Shown: in pieces, positions 34,441-45,190 of the stretch
How positions within the stretch are numbered: position 1 is the stretch's first letter
How the letters are laid out: each line of letters opens with the position of its first letter
NCBI GenBank assembly: GCA_019671005.1
Contig: CM033718.1
Span: 20,836,014 to 20,900,013, forward strand
Length of the DNA stretch: 64,000 nt
Reading direction: 5' to 3'
DNA from: Hibiscus mutabilis
Lineage: Eukaryota; Streptophyta; Magnoliopsida; Malvales; Malvaceae
The notes under the pieces: generated by a model
The model's database searches: none
Told to the model about the DNA's origin: nothing
The model's input: the letters and a program-made list of their open reading frames with translations, nothing else
Program-made: the position numbers and the translations under genes

Positions 34441-34741
34441 TATTTGTTGCACATAATACACACTAATCGAACTAGACACCTGACCAGGATTTGTACTAGA
34501 GATGACTAAGACTCCTTGAGTCATTTTGACATAGGCAAAAACACAAACAAGTTGAAGACACCAAGAGAAACAACAAGAACAACATATAGAACACAAAAAA
34601 AGAGGAATCATATTCAAACCGCAACAATGTCTTCAGAGAACATAAAAATATAAAGAAAAACTCCATCAAAGTTCTCAAGAATGCCTTAACAACAGTCACT
34701 AGTCTTACTCTATAACCAATGAGTTATTTTGAGTAAACATG
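34441..34741 (-). pseudogene. gag: Copia gag start and 5' leader fragment
   Basis: The minus strand reads GVLVISSTNPGQVSSSISVY and then YVQQI up to the Tekay-like insertion. Across that insertion it continues into IDIVKLSASTYVLLGHH (at 24090-24150), the usual Copia gag opening (V-K-L-x-x-x-N-Y-x-L-W). This shows the 10.3 kb element split gag near its N-terminus. The rest of this fragment is 5' leader. Confidence 0.75.
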
Positions 34742-36134
34742 TGATGCTTGTCGAATAGTGATGCACTTTAGAGCAAATATACTCGTCGTATCAAGTAAAA
34801 AAGTGAGAGTAGAGTGTTGAACCCACAAGGATTGGATTGATAAGTACGAAGTTATCGTACTTAGGGATATGTTTTCAAGTATGGGTGTATATCGGTTTAA
34901 GTAAAACTAATTTAACTAATCTAAAGATAGCATGAATAAAGACAAATAGCTGCAGTGATTAAACAATTAATTATGGAGGTTGGGATTATTGCTAAGAATA
35001 TATGTTTGATTACCTATCTCAATGCGATATCAATGGGCAATACATGTCTTTGTTAACCCTAAGGTACTTTATCTACTCGACATGATTTTCTAATGAACTT
35101 CTGACTCTCTCGATGCCTAGAAGTTAATAACATTGTAATTAAAGTGATACATGTCTACGTTAACCTTAATTACTCTATTATTTGTTTAAGAACTCCCTTT
35201 TAGTCCTTAAAACTATAAACTTATGTCTAAGCCAGATTAAGACTAAGTTGATAGCTTAGCCTCACTCCTTATGTTTATATAACTTAACTCTCTCGAATAT
35301 TAAGCCACAGATCAATAATTAACAAGCCTCTCTCGAATAGATCTTACAATTAACTACGTATTTAGCACATGAACAAAATAGATGAAGCTAAAAAAACAAC
35401 CAAAGCATTGAAATATATAAATCAAAACATAAAATCCTAGGACGCAATAAATCCCACTAAAAAGTTTAGCACATGTGTGAGCGTAAAGAAACCATAATTA
35501 AAAGTATATAGTATAATAGTTTAACAAGCAAGAAAATAAATAAGTCGAGCGTCCTCGACAAAACTCCATTCGTGCCGTCCAATTGTGTTGCAGGCCTCCT
35601 CTCTGTCAGCCTCTCTCGATGGCTTCGTTCGGTGAGGAGAATCGTCTAGCTTCACCCCGGTGGTTTTCCTCAAGCTTAGACTAGGACTGTGGTCTGAATT
35701 GTGCTCTCTATCGATCGATCTCCCTTTGAGTAGCGTCCAAATCTTCCTTATATAGGCGATGAAACTAGGGCTTTAGTACCCTAAAGTGTGCTGCTTCATT
35801 AAAGAAAGCCAATTGTTTCTCGCTTCATTAAATGTTGCATATCTGGGAGAAAGTCCACGTGGACAAAGGTAGACTAGGTCCAACTCTCCATGCCTCGTCA
35901 GCTTCAGCCATGCGATCTACTCCTTTCCTGCTCCAACTATCCTCGAGCATCCTGCACATACACCACAAAGCACTACATTCCAGTGAAAAACACCAATATA
36001 TATGACAATTTAAGCATAGGTGGTGTAACTCCCCATCTACATGAAAATATGTACAATCTAACCTAAATGCGCTTGAAAACATGCAAAATACAACGACTAA
36101 GGGCATATAAAATAGAACGCTCATGCACTCGTCA
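34742..36134 (-). repeat. 3' LTR of the Athila-like element
   Basis: 1,393 bp, colinear with 41890-43271. The right copy lacks about 20 bp present here near 35025-35050. Scattered substitutions suggest a moderately old insertion. Confidence 0.9.
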
Positions 36135-36152
36135 AATACCCCCAAACTTAAC
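36135..36152 (-). promoter_or_regulatory. Polypurine tract of the Athila-like element
   Basis: Minus strand AGTTTGGGGGTATT ends directly at the LTR. Confidence 0.75.
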
Positions 36153-37270
36153 TGTTGCTTGTCCTGAAGCAATGCAAAATGAAAACAAGAAAAATAAAAA
36201 CAAAAAATAAGAACAGTAAATAACCCATAAGTTCTAAGGTTCCACTAAGCTATGATTACAGTGATTTAAAGTTATGCTATAGTAGTAATTCATTCCTCAG
36301 CTATGTTGATGATAAACAAGTATATCAGAGCTTACAGTTTTATCCAAAATATTAAATCTACTATAAGTGCAGTGTGTGCTTGGTTACATGCACTCATCAC
36401 TTAATAGTCTTAGAGAAGCTTAAGGGTTGCTTTCTTTTTATGCCTCGACATATTGTTTTTCCTTTTTAGAACATTTTCACTCCTTGTTCTTTTAAGTTTG
36501 AAAACTGTATCCCTGGGTCTTTAGCTTATCACACTAACCCTTTGGTACCTGAAGATGGAGTGGAGCAAACAGCCCATCCCCGAGCCCTACAGCAGTGTAA
36601 TCCCGTGAAGACTTTCATTCACTCTTTTCCAGTACTATCATTCCTACCAAGGAAAGTTAAATGGAGCAAAAACAACTCACCTAGTGTACTAAGATAGCAA
36701 GATGCATAGAAGAGTGTCCCTCAACAGTTTTGTTTAAATTATCAAGTCTTAATTTATTTTCTTGATTTTTCAAGGAGTGTTTAGCCTTTGATTTGATACA
36801 TTGAGCATTTAAGTTCTTTTTTCTTTGGATTCATGCTTAAGCATCAGAAAGTCAACCTAGAGTATCCCTAAGATTTCTTAAGTGTCAAATTGCATGCATC
36901 TTATGGTTTTTAAGCGCTACAACAGATTTATCATTAAGTTCAAAAACTAGAAAGCTATTAACACCTTGCAAAGCATCAACATAGAATCATCATAAGAAGT
37001 CATAATCAACGCAGCATCAAATTAGAATCAAGGAAATCATATCAAAGGGAACCTATTAGATATATTAGGCTAATTACAGTTCTAGATTTTTTTTTAATTT
37101 TACCTAAATTTAACCTAACATATGTATGGGTATGTACTCCCCCAAACTTTAGAAGAGCATGTCCCCAATATAAAAAGAAAAGAAAAATAAATCAAGGAAA
37201 AGCAAATTGAACTAAAAATGCAAATGCAAAATATGAAAAACTAAACGAATCTAAAAGGAAAATAAAAAGA
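36153..37270 (-). other. 3' untranslated region of the Athila-like element
   Basis: AT-rich, no convincing frame on either strand. Long 3' non-coding stretches are usual for Athila-type elements between the last ORF and the LTR. Confidence 0.55.
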
Positions 37271-37274
37271 AATT

Positions 37275-38216
37275 CTAACCTAGGGAGCTAATAGGGTGGT
37301 GGATCCTAGATGATGATGTCATTGCCTTTGTCCTGAGCTGATGCTTGTTTCTTGGCAGGGCGGGAAGAGGCTCCAGCATCAGCATCTGGTAGTGGCCTTT
37401 TTTGTGGTGGTGGCAATGGTGTTGGGTTGCAGGAGTTGCTGTGGAAATGTTGGGAGTACCATTGGTTCGTCTGGCAAGAGCCTCTAAAACAACAAATGGA
37501 GCCTCGTTTTTATTCGTTCGGCAGCTGAGAAGATTGGTTGGAGAGAAGTACAAATGGTTTATGCCACAATGTCAGTAATGGGCAGATGAGAGACAGGTGG
37601 AATGGAGGACAGTTCAATATGGTCATATCATTTCAATTCTTCCACTTGGAAGGGAAGTAGCCCTGGTCGGGCTGCCATAATTTTGTCTTCTTCCCAAGTA
37701 GGGACCCTTGCTTCGACATAAATTGCAGTGATTAGGTTGGGGAAGGGCAACCCATTGAGTTTACTTATGGTGGTTGCACCTTCTTTGATTGCTGACCAGA
37801 TCAACTACGTAGGGAATAAGTTACGTCATTTAATGAGAGAGTCCAATAATCGCATTTGCCGCAAGGAAAAAGTTTCTGGATTTTTAGTAGGCATGAGACA
37901 GTTATTGATAATGTGAGCCCAAATTCGGGAATCAGGCTTCAGCTGCCTTCATTCTACCCTTCTATCATGGCCCTCTCCAGTCCATTTTGTTATAGGGACA
38001 CAATGCTCTTGTAGAATTGTTGTATTGTAGTCAGTGGCTTGGTTTGTTGTATGGATCTTATCATGGTCATCAGAAAACTAATAGTGTTGTTCTATTGTAT
38101 CATGAGATAGATCCACACATTTCCGTCGAACCACCACTTGTTTCTCTCATTCTTGTCCCATATAGGTATAGAATTTTTGGACCTAAGAGACGTTTATGTA
38201 GCCTGGTTTCTGAATG
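37275..38216 (-). pseudogene. Athila 3' ORF-like region (putative plant transposon protein / env-like position), broken
   Basis: Minus-strand fragments include RIWAHIINNCLMPT, then LDSLIK and GLPFPNLITAIYVEARVPTW (about 37690-37990). They resemble the domain often called putative plant transposon protein, found in Athila elements and derived host loci (W-x-x-x-x-x-x-N-x-x-P-T ... F-P-x-L-I-T). A basic, Pro/His-rich tail follows (37275-37553: NTSTATPATQHHCHHHKK-type sequence). Several stops and frame changes occur. The env-like label refers only to its position; I see no signal peptide or membrane segment. Confidence 0.5.
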
Positions 38217-39260
38217 AATATGTTTCACCATTACTTTCGAAGTACATAAAGTAAATTAGGATCAAATCATGTTGATAGATCAGTTCATATCGTTGTTACA
38301 GGGACTTGGATAAAAGGAGTGTTTCGTTACTGAATGATGTGGGCGAGGGTTCTCGTAGAGCGGTTGGGTGTTCGTTAGAGATAGAGTTAGAGGCGGCGAG
38401 ACTAGTTTCCATTGAGAAGTGATCGTGAAGATTCTATTTCTGGGGAAAGTAAGGGAATGCTGCTTCTTCTCCATTGTTGTTGTGACTGATGAGTATAGAA
38501 ATTCAAATTTTGGGCTATTATGTAAGCCTCTAGGGGTCATGAGTGCAGTGAATAAGCTCGTAATTAGGGCGTCACTTGAGGAACACGTTGAGGATGGTTT
38601 TGGTAATTTTTCAAAGAGATGCCAAAATCTCCTCGTATCTCCGCATGTCTCATTAACGTGTTTTAATAGCCTATGTCATCTATCTTTACCCAAAAGTCAA
38701 ATAGACTCATTCTTTTCGCTTCTTTATGTCTTGACAACTGCGTGAGAAACTTGTAGAACTAAAAATAGAAAGATAACGTAAAACTAAAATAAAAGTGTAG
38801 AAAGTAAATATGTAATAATATATATGTGCAGAAATAAAAGTGAGAAAGAGCAAATGAGTTAATCGTCCAGTAGTTTTGCAGCAATTTTGTCACGAATAAT
38901 CGATGCTCCGTTGTACATCTGCAACCTTTAAAGTGTCATGCCCTTATGGTTGAGCTGTTGTTCAGGGAATAAAGCCAGATGTATCATCAAATATTGAAAA
39001 CCCTTTTCGACATTGTTCACTAATCCTATGAAATCTTGTTTTGGTCAATCGCGTAAGATATGATTCGTAACAGGCCATTCTGTGGTAGGAGGAAGAATTC
39101 CAGATGTACACCATTTGATGACTTCTTGCATGAGCATGGTTTTCATAGCTAGTGTAAGTCTTGGTCTGTCCCAATTGCTGGATTCATTCGCAAGCAGCGC
39201 CTTATATTTACACACTTGCATATGTGGACTCTTGGATTTGGCAAGATGCCAATTTATAGA
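38217..39260 (-). other. Pol-equivalent region of the Athila-like element, no domains recognised
   Basis: Lies where RT, RNase H and integrase should be. I searched both strands by eye for a D-D motif block, integrase H/C residues and RNase H motifs and found none. Short frames such as 38962-39174 look incidental. Confidence 0.5.
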
Positions 39261-39263
39261 GTA

Positions 39264-39745
39264 TTATTCTTCCTCATCGACTGTGCGCATAATCTCATCT
39301 GCTAGACCATCTTTACTGTCCACAAGCTGGCAATCTTCATATTCATCGATGTATTGGGGTGTGCTAAAGATGTTGAATGTGATCTTCTCATCATTCATCT
39401 TCATGGTGAAGTTGCCATTCTCACAGTCAATCACGATCTGTCCGGTGGCTAGGAATGGTCTCCCTATGATGATGGGAGCATTCTCATTAGTTTCGCAATC
39501 AAGGATGATAAAATCTGCTAAGAAGACAAACTTATCTACCCTAACTAACATATCTTCAACTTTGCCCTCAAGTCGGATTTGAGATCGGTCAGCCAATTAA
39601 AGGATCACTGATGTCAGCCTTGCTTTTCCCATCATTAATCTTTTAAACACAAATTTCGGCATCAATTCACACGTGCACCGAGATCACATAAGGCGCGGCC
39701 AGAGTAGTTATAGCCTATAGAGCATGGAATGGTGAAACTGCCAAG
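39264..39745 (-). pseudogene. pol: Aspartic protease of the Athila-like element
   Basis: Reading leftwards, DLGSFTIPCSIGYNY and GRALCDLGARVN (about 39662-39745) carry the protease site as D-L-G-A. The second frame, 39264-39596, reads LADFIILDCETNENAPIIIG, then RPFLATGQIVIDCENG, the second protease block with I-I-G-R-P-F-L. The two parts are separated by a stop or frame change near 39600-39660. Confidence 0.85.
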
Positions 39746-41700
39746 GTCCTTCATCTTGGGTGACAAATCACTCAGCACATCCATGAACTCATCCATGGTG
39801 GTTACAGTTTCAACCTCACTTATCTTCCTCTTCTTTGTCACGATCTTCTTCAAAAATTTTGCATAGGTTGGCATCTGATCAATAGCCTCTAAAAGTAGGA
39901 TATTGATGTGCAAATGTTTAAGCATCTCCAGAAATTTCTGGTACTGGTCATCATGTTTCTGAGCCTTCAATCTTTGAAGGAATAGAGGTGGTGGTCTGAG
40001 CTCGTCTTGTGGCTTATTGGATGCTGGTACACCTTAGCCTTGTCATCCTTGCCATCAGTAGCAAGGTCACTCACTGTATTAGACACAAGATTTGGGTTTT
40101 TTTGTATAGGAGCATCGATGGACGGCTTGCTTGGAGTAGGATCTACTAGAGAGCTTTCCCTAAACTTGGCTTCTGTCCTCAATTGCGTGCCACTACGAAG
40201 AGTGATAGCATTGCATTTCTCTGCATTATAGGCCTTAGTGACTTCAGTATCACTAGGTAAGCCGCTAGGTGATCTTTTTTCAACAACTAGGCGATCTACC
40301 CAACTTGAGTCTCCAAAGACCTAATCGAGGCGGTGTTGTTCTACATGATCAATTGCTGGTTTTGCAACATGACAGCCTACGTTGTGAGCATATCACTATA
40401 ATTCTTCAGTTGGGCTGCTTGATCTGCATAATGACATGGGCAGTTTCCATATATGATTGATAAGAATTATCAAAAGAATTAGAATTGGAGGTAGAAGCTC
40501 CTTGGTTCTGCCTTTGAGTCTTTTGGAATCCAAGAGGTTCAGTTGATGTGGATGATTTTCCTCCTGAGTTTCCTTTATTACCTCCCGAACCAAAATTTGG
40601 ATGTTGCTTCCACCCTGGGTTGCAAGTATTGGAGTAGGGATTGTTGTTACGATTGGTATTCCCTACGTAGCATCCAAATTCTTGTTGTTGAGGGCATTCA
40701 GTTGAAAAATGTTCCCCATCACAATGCTTGCATGTGAATTGCACCACCTTTGCCTCACGAACATTGGAGGTTCCTTACATGTTCTTGAGTATGCTGGTGA
40801 TGGTAGAGAGCTCAGCTGCGATTATCTAGGACTCATCTAATTGAAGTTGTCTAGCTACTTTAGGTCCAGGTTTTAATCTCCTTCTAGGGAACTAGTAGTC
40901 AGTGTTGGCTATCCGGTCAAGTACTCTAAACGCATTGTCATGTTCTCTATCAAGCAAAGTACCATTAGTTGACGAGTCAATTATCATCCTTGTTGGTGCA
41001 TTGACGCCATTATAGAACGTCGTGACTTTTAGCCAGTCTATGAATCCAAGAAACGAGCACTTATGAAGCATATCTTTGTATCTGTCCCATGCTTCATACA
41101 TGGATTTATCATTATATTTTTGGAACGAGATGATATCACTTTGCCTTTGGTTGTGCACGTTTGGTGGATCATATCAGTGTAGAAACTTGCTGCACTAGTC
41201 ATCCCAAGATGTAATCGATCATGCAGAACAAGTTTTCAACCATGCTCTGGCTCAATCACACAACGAGAAAGGAAATAACTTGAGTCACTAGGCATCAATA
41301 GGTATATCTGGTTTCCTGAAGTAATCACACACTTCTAAGAAAGCTTGAACGTGCTCATGAGCATCTTGCGGATACTCCAAATTGTCCAATATTATTGAAC
41401 ATGTTGAACATAACGGGATTTAGCTCAAAATGGGTCATCTCTAGATTAGGTACAAAATTGGTGGGTTGAGGTTGTTGATAACGGGATCAATGATGTCTTT
41501 GATAAATCTTCTGGGCCTGGCAGGTGGTGGATCCTCATATCGATTTTGGCCATTATTTTGAACTCCACCACCAACTCGATGTCCAACAATTGAAAGTACA
41601 TCGTCTGGATTACACACGTTCTCAAGGTTGTTACTTGGTGGTGGGTTATCTTGAATCCCACGGTTGTGCACTAGTGGATCCATACTCTTGTTCTCTCATG
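39662..41700 (-). pseudogene. gag: gag of the Athila-like element, broken
   Basis: The N-terminal part reads DPPPARPRRFIKDIIDPVIN (41441-41683), as in Athila gags. The core is at 40892-41158: SMYEAWDRYKDMLHKC, then WLKVTTFYNGVNAPTRMIID and AFRVLDRIANTDY. The zinc region CKHCDGEHFSTEC (40690-40735) is a C-x2-C-x4-H-x4-C knuckle, followed by an Asn/Gly/Gln-rich tail. The linker to protease (39662-39970) contains EAIDQMPTYAKFLKKIVTKK, a hallmark Athila gag-pro phrase. Stops fall between these blocks. Confidence 0.88.
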
Positions 41701-41870
41701 GTAGTCTCCGAAAGGTTCTTTTGATTTTTGGATTGATTATGAGATCTAAGTTGGATCTTCTGGTCATGCACTAGAATGTACCTGAGAATAAAAACAAAAG
41801 CAAAAATTAAATGGAATAAAAATAAAAGTCCTAAGCGCAATTACCACGTAATTATCAATTGCCAATCCCC

Positions 41871-41889
41871 GACAACAACGCCAAAAACT
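41871..41889 (-). promoter_or_regulatory. Primer-binding site of the Athila-like element
   Basis: Minus strand reads TTGGCGTTGTTGTCGGGGA a few bases after the LTR, close to the TGGCGCCGTTGCCGGGGA type used by Athila and related elements. Confidence 0.75.
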
Positions 41890-43271
41890 TGATGCTTGTC
41901 AAATAGTGATGCAATTTAGAGCTAGTATACTCGTCGTATCAAGTAATAAAGTGAGAGTAGATTGTCGAACCCACGAGGATTGGATTGATAAATACAAAGT
42001 TATCGTACTTAGGGATGTGTTTGCAAGTATGGGTGTATGTCAATTTAAGTAAAACTAATTTAACAAATCTAAAGATGGCAAGAATAAAGACAAATAGTTG
42101 CAGCGAATTAGCAATTAATTATGGAGGTTGGGATTATTGCTAATGATATATGTTTAATTACCTATCTCAATGTCTGCGTTAACCCTAAGGTACTTCATCT
42201 ACTTGACATGATTTTCTAATGAACTTTTGACTCTCTCGATGCCTAGAAGTTAATAACTTTGTAATTAAGGTGATACATGTCTACGTTAACCCTAAGTACT
42301 TTATTATTTGTTTAAGAACTCTCTTTTAGTCGTTGAAACCCTAAACTTATCTCTAAGCCATATTAAGACTAAGTTGACAACTTAGCCTCACTGCTCATGT
42401 TTGTATAACTTAACTCTCTCGAATATTAAGCCACAAATCAATAGTTAGCAGGCCTATCTCGAATAGCTCTTACAATTAACTACGCATTAAGCGCATGAAC
42501 AAAATAGATGAAGATAAAAAAACAACTAAAGCATTAAAATATAATAATCAAAGCATAAAATCCTACGACGCAATAATCTCAACTAAGAAGTTTAGCTCAT
42601 GTCTGAGCGTAAAACAACCATAATTAAAAGTAAATAGTACGAGAATTTATCAAGCAAGAAAATAAATAAGCCAAGCGTCCTCAACAAAACTCCCTCTGTG
42701 TTGTCCAACTATGTTGCAGGCCTCCTCTTCGCCAGCCTTTCTTGGTGGTTTCGTTCGGTGAGGAGAATCGTCTAGCTTCGCCCCAGTGGTTCCCTGCAAA
42801 CTCAGACTAGGACTGTCGTCTGAATTGTGTTCTCTATCGATCGGTCTCCCTTTGAGTAGCATCCAAGTCTTCCTTATATGGGCGGTGAAATTAGGGCTTC
42901 TGCACCCTAAAGTGTGTTGCTTCATTAAATAAAGCCAATTGTTTTCCGATTCATTAAATATTGCGTATTTGGGAGAAAGTCCACATGGAAAAAGGTAGAT
43001 TAGCTCCAACTCTTCATGCATTGTTAGCTCCAGCCATGCGATCTACTCCTCTCCTACTCCAACTATCCTCCAACATCCTGCACATACACCACAAATCGCC
43101 ACCTTCCCGTGAAAAGCACCAATATATATGACAATTTAAGCACAGGCGGTGTAACTCTCTATCTACATGTAAATATGTACAATCTAACTTAAATGCAACC
43201 TAAATGAGCTTGAAAACATGCAAAATACAAGGACTAAGAGCATATAAAATAAAATGTTTACGCACTCATCA
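41890..43271 (-). repeat. 5' LTR of the Athila-like element
   Basis: 1,382 bp, pairs with 34742-36134. Its outer end CATCA abuts the ACATG duplication. Confidence 0.9.
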
Positions 43272-43633
43272 ACATGCTTGCGACCAAATAGGATAATTTT
43301 TATCAATGAGAAACAGAGATCAAAGTAACACGAAAAAGATCAGAACAAATATCGTCGTTCAGAGAAATCACTATCTAATCCTTTAATTATCAAACACGAG
43401 AATTAGAATTCTAACGATTCAAACTCCAAAACAGCCAACATATGTAACTGAATCGTCATTCGAGATGCAATCAAGTGGTATTGAATCACTACAACAGAGA
43501 GAAGAACAATATAACCTAAAAACCATGAAGAAACGCGAACAAAAACTCCTTGACAGAGAGAATCATCAACGAAGAATAGTAATGAAAACCAGAGAATAGC
43601 AACTGAAGTCAGCAACACCAGGAATCTGAGCGA
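43272..43633 (-). other. Copia 5' leader
   Basis: Lies between the Athila-like insertion and the Copia PBS. It contains a short hydrophobic minus frame (43403-43618) beginning after the PBS, which I regard as incidental. Confidence 0.5.
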
Positions 43634-43642
43634 CTGATACCA
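43634..43642 (-). promoter_or_regulatory. Primer-binding site of the Copia element
   Basis: Minus strand TGGTATCAG directly abuts the LTR end ATAACA, matching the initiator-Met tRNA 3' end. Confidence 0.88.
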
Positions 43643-43941
43643 TGTTATGATTTAAGAAATAACCTTGTAAAAGAGAGTAATGGTGGAAAGAGAGACAGTA
43701 CTCTCCTTAAGCTTTATTAAGAACACCGTAATATTCTCATCAGAGAACCGACCTTTATATACAAGAGTTGTTTAGAGAGGTTGAGAAACGATACTAACAA
43801 ACTTCCTAACCGTCTCTACCAAATTCTTTACAGCTGGCACAACATAGATCATGGTGTAGCACACGTGGCCTAAGCTACACCCATCACAGACTACTCTAGA
43901 AATATAAAGAGTACAAACACACCTACCTTTACACTTGAACA
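43643..43941 (-). repeat. 5' LTR of the Copia element
   Basis: 299 bp. A minus-strand TATATAAAG (43753-43761) is a plausible TATA box in the promoter-bearing LTR. The right flank is CAACA, probably the partner of CAATA at 13421-13425. Confidence 0.92.
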
Positions 43942-44072
43942 CAACATAAATAAAGGGAAGGTTAAATTAAAGCTAAAATGTGAGATGAAATGTTTAAATT
44001 AAAAATTACAATTATAGTGACTAGAAAGTGGAGTTTGTTATGGAACCTACTAGTACTATGTAATTAGACTAT
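43942..44072. other. Spacer with no recognised feature
   Basis: AT-rich DNA between the Copia LTR and the snRNA-type promoter box. No frame or repeat seen. Confidence 0.4.
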
Positions 44073-44083
44073 ATCCCACATCG
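44073..44083 (+). promoter_or_regulatory. Upstream sequence element (USE) of a plant snRNA gene
   Basis: ATCCCACATCG matches the plant USE consensus RTCCCACATCG exactly. It lies 63-73 bp before the inferred U4 start. A TATA-like TTTATTAT is at 44108-44115, 24 bases further on. The USE drives both RNA polymerase II and III snRNA genes in plants, depending on its spacing to the TATA box. Confidence 0.85.
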
Positions 44084-44145
44084 GGCAGGGAATAAATTGT
44101 TCTTGCATTTATTATGAAAGACAGCTGACGAGTAAAATCTAAACC

Positions 44146-44212
44146 ACCTTTGCGCTTGGGGCAATGACGCAGCTAGTGAGGTTCTAACTGCGTCACGTCT
44201 ATTGCCTGGTCG
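44146..44212 (+). pseudogene. U4: U4 snRNA gene fragment (3'-truncated)
   Basis: U4 pairs with U6 in the spliceosomal tri-snRNP. The sequence CTTTGCGCTTGGGGCAATGA, then GTGAGGTTCTAAC and TCTATTGCCTGG follows plant U4 5'-end sequence as I recall it. The segment after CTAAC reads TGCGTCACG where U4 has CGAGGCGCG, altering the U6-pairing stem. The match stops after about 67 nt; the remaining half, including the 3' stem-loop and Sm site, is absent and replaced by unrelated repeat DNA. A genuine USE lies upstream, so this is a truncated gene copy rather than a retroposed RNA. Confidence 0.75.
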
Positions 44213-44820
44213 TACGGATGTAAAAAATTGACTTGACTTGCAAAACTGATTTCAGTTAGAATTATTTGTGACCCGAATGACTCGTGATTTAAAATCGATT
44301 CGAGTTTGAACTGTTGTTAATTTAAATTCGAATTGAACCTGGAAATTTTGGATCTGAACTCGACCTGAAAACGACTTGAACTCGAATTCAACCTAATATG
44401 TGATAACTGAACTCGACCTGCATCCGACCTGATATGAACTAGGGATGTAAAAAGTTGACCCGACCCGAAAACTCAACTAAAACCTGTTTGAGTCAGGACT
44501 TGTTTTAACCCGAGAAAGTGATAACCTGAAACCGATCTGTAACTGACTATTGTTGACCCGTACCCGAGTTGGACATAATATTGTAGTAACCGAATCCGAC
44601 CTGCACCCGACCGAGAATGACCTAAACTCGAATTGAACATGTTATTGTGGTAACGGAACCCGACTTGCACCCGACTGATACGAACCTGAACCCGAGACTA
44701 ACCTGGCAAATGACCGATATAACCTGACTGAAATAAACCAAGATCTGATTTTACCCGACCTGTTGTTGACCTGAATTGATATTGACCTAGCTTAGTATTT
44801 ACCTGACCAGTAATTGAGGA
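44213..44820. repeat. Degenerate ~69 bp tandem repeat rich in ACCCGAC / GACCTG
   Basis: GGATGTAAAAAATTGAC at 44215 and GGATGTAAAAAGTTGAC at 44444 start two related segments. Inside, a unit with CTCGAATTGAACATGTTATTGTGGTAACG-like sequence recurs near 44384, 44562 and 44631, each followed by GACCTGCACCCGAC-type sequence. It begins exactly where the U4 match ends. The GACCCGACCC-rich ends resemble those of small plant DNA elements, but I cannot show inverted termini. Confidence 0.6.
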
Positions 44821-44944
44821 AGTCTTTAAGAAAAATGAATTTATTATATTATAGTGTGATAAACTAATTTTTCACCATTTAAATTATTAATTATTAACTT
44901 TTTATTTAATTTTTTTGCTAAATAATTTAATTATTGGTTATCAT

Positions 44945-45010
44945 TAAGAGTGGCATTGGGGTGGTTTGAACTTAGGACCAAGAAATTGAATTCTCATGCG
45001 TTTACCAATA
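44945..45010 (-). other. tRNA-like unit 1 (left arm, outer)
   Basis: The minus strand has GCTTGGCTTATTGGTAAACG, resembling an A box, and GTCCTAAGTTCAAACCACCC, resembling a B box (GTTCAAAC). It pairs with the outer unit of the right arm at 46141-46215. No cloverleaf or anticodon is apparent. Confidence 0.45.
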
Positions 45011-45109
45011 AGCCAAGCTAGCTATTAATGATACAAATTACACATATTTATATACATATCTAATACTGCAGTAAATGTTAAAGGGAAATTAAAGAAGAAT
45101 AAAGAATGA

Positions 45110-45190
45110 AATTAGGGTGGTTTGAACTTGGGACAAAAATGTTGAATTGCAACTCATTTACCACTAAGCCAAGCTGCTCTTAGTTATAAA
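45110..45190 (-). other. tRNA-like unit 2 (left arm, inner)
   Basis: Minus strand GCTTGGCTTAGTGGTAAATG and TGTCCCAAGTTCAAACCACC, the same A-box/B-box spacing as unit 1. Units 1 and 2 together form a tandem pair in the left arm. Confidence 0.45.

Larger units (their letters stand above)
34742..43271 (-). mobile_element. Athila-like Gypsy element lacking pol, inserted in the Copia leader
   Basis: Two LTRs (34742-36134 and 41890-43271) begin TGATGCTTGTC and end in TCGTCA/TCATCA. Identical target duplications ACATG occur at 34737-34741 and 43272-43276. On the minus strand the PBS after the right LTR is TTGGCGTTGTTGTCGGGGA and the PPT before the left LTR contains AGTTTGGGGGTATT, so the element reads leftwards. 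Gag and protease are recognisable. RT, RNase H and integrase are not; only about 1 kb separates the protease from a later ORF. It is therefore non-autonomous. Confidence 0.88.
13426..43941 (-). mobile_element. Old Copia LTR retrotransposon carrying five nested insertions
   Basis: Both LTRs are present: 13426-13724 and 43643-43941, each 299 bp, starting TGTTATGATTT and ending CTTGAACA on the plus strand. A PBS (TGGTATCAG, initiator-Met tRNA type) lies next to the right LTR on the minus strand, and a purine tract (GGAGAAGCTAGGGGAA) next to the left one, so the element reads leftwards. Flanks CAATA and CAACA are a probable 5 bp duplication with one change. Removing the five insertions leaves 4,831 bp, or about 4,806 bp once one copy of each duplication is removed. 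Gag, protease, integrase and RNase H pieces lie in the Copia order; most of the RT is deleted. Confidence 0.9.

Noticed and set aside
34165..34509. Plus frame spanning the 3' LTR end
   Set aside because: Crosses the LTR and TSD junction, so it cannot be a native gene.
39082..39582. 166-codon plus frame
   Set aside because: Antisense of the Athila-like protease.
43403..43618. Hydrophobic minus frame after the Copia PBS
   Set aside because: Lies in the 5' leader with no gag similarity; hydrophobic composition reflects T-rich codons.
44146..44212. Functional U4 gene
   Set aside because: Only the 5' half is present, the U6-pairing segment is changed, and no Sm site or 3' stem-loop follows.
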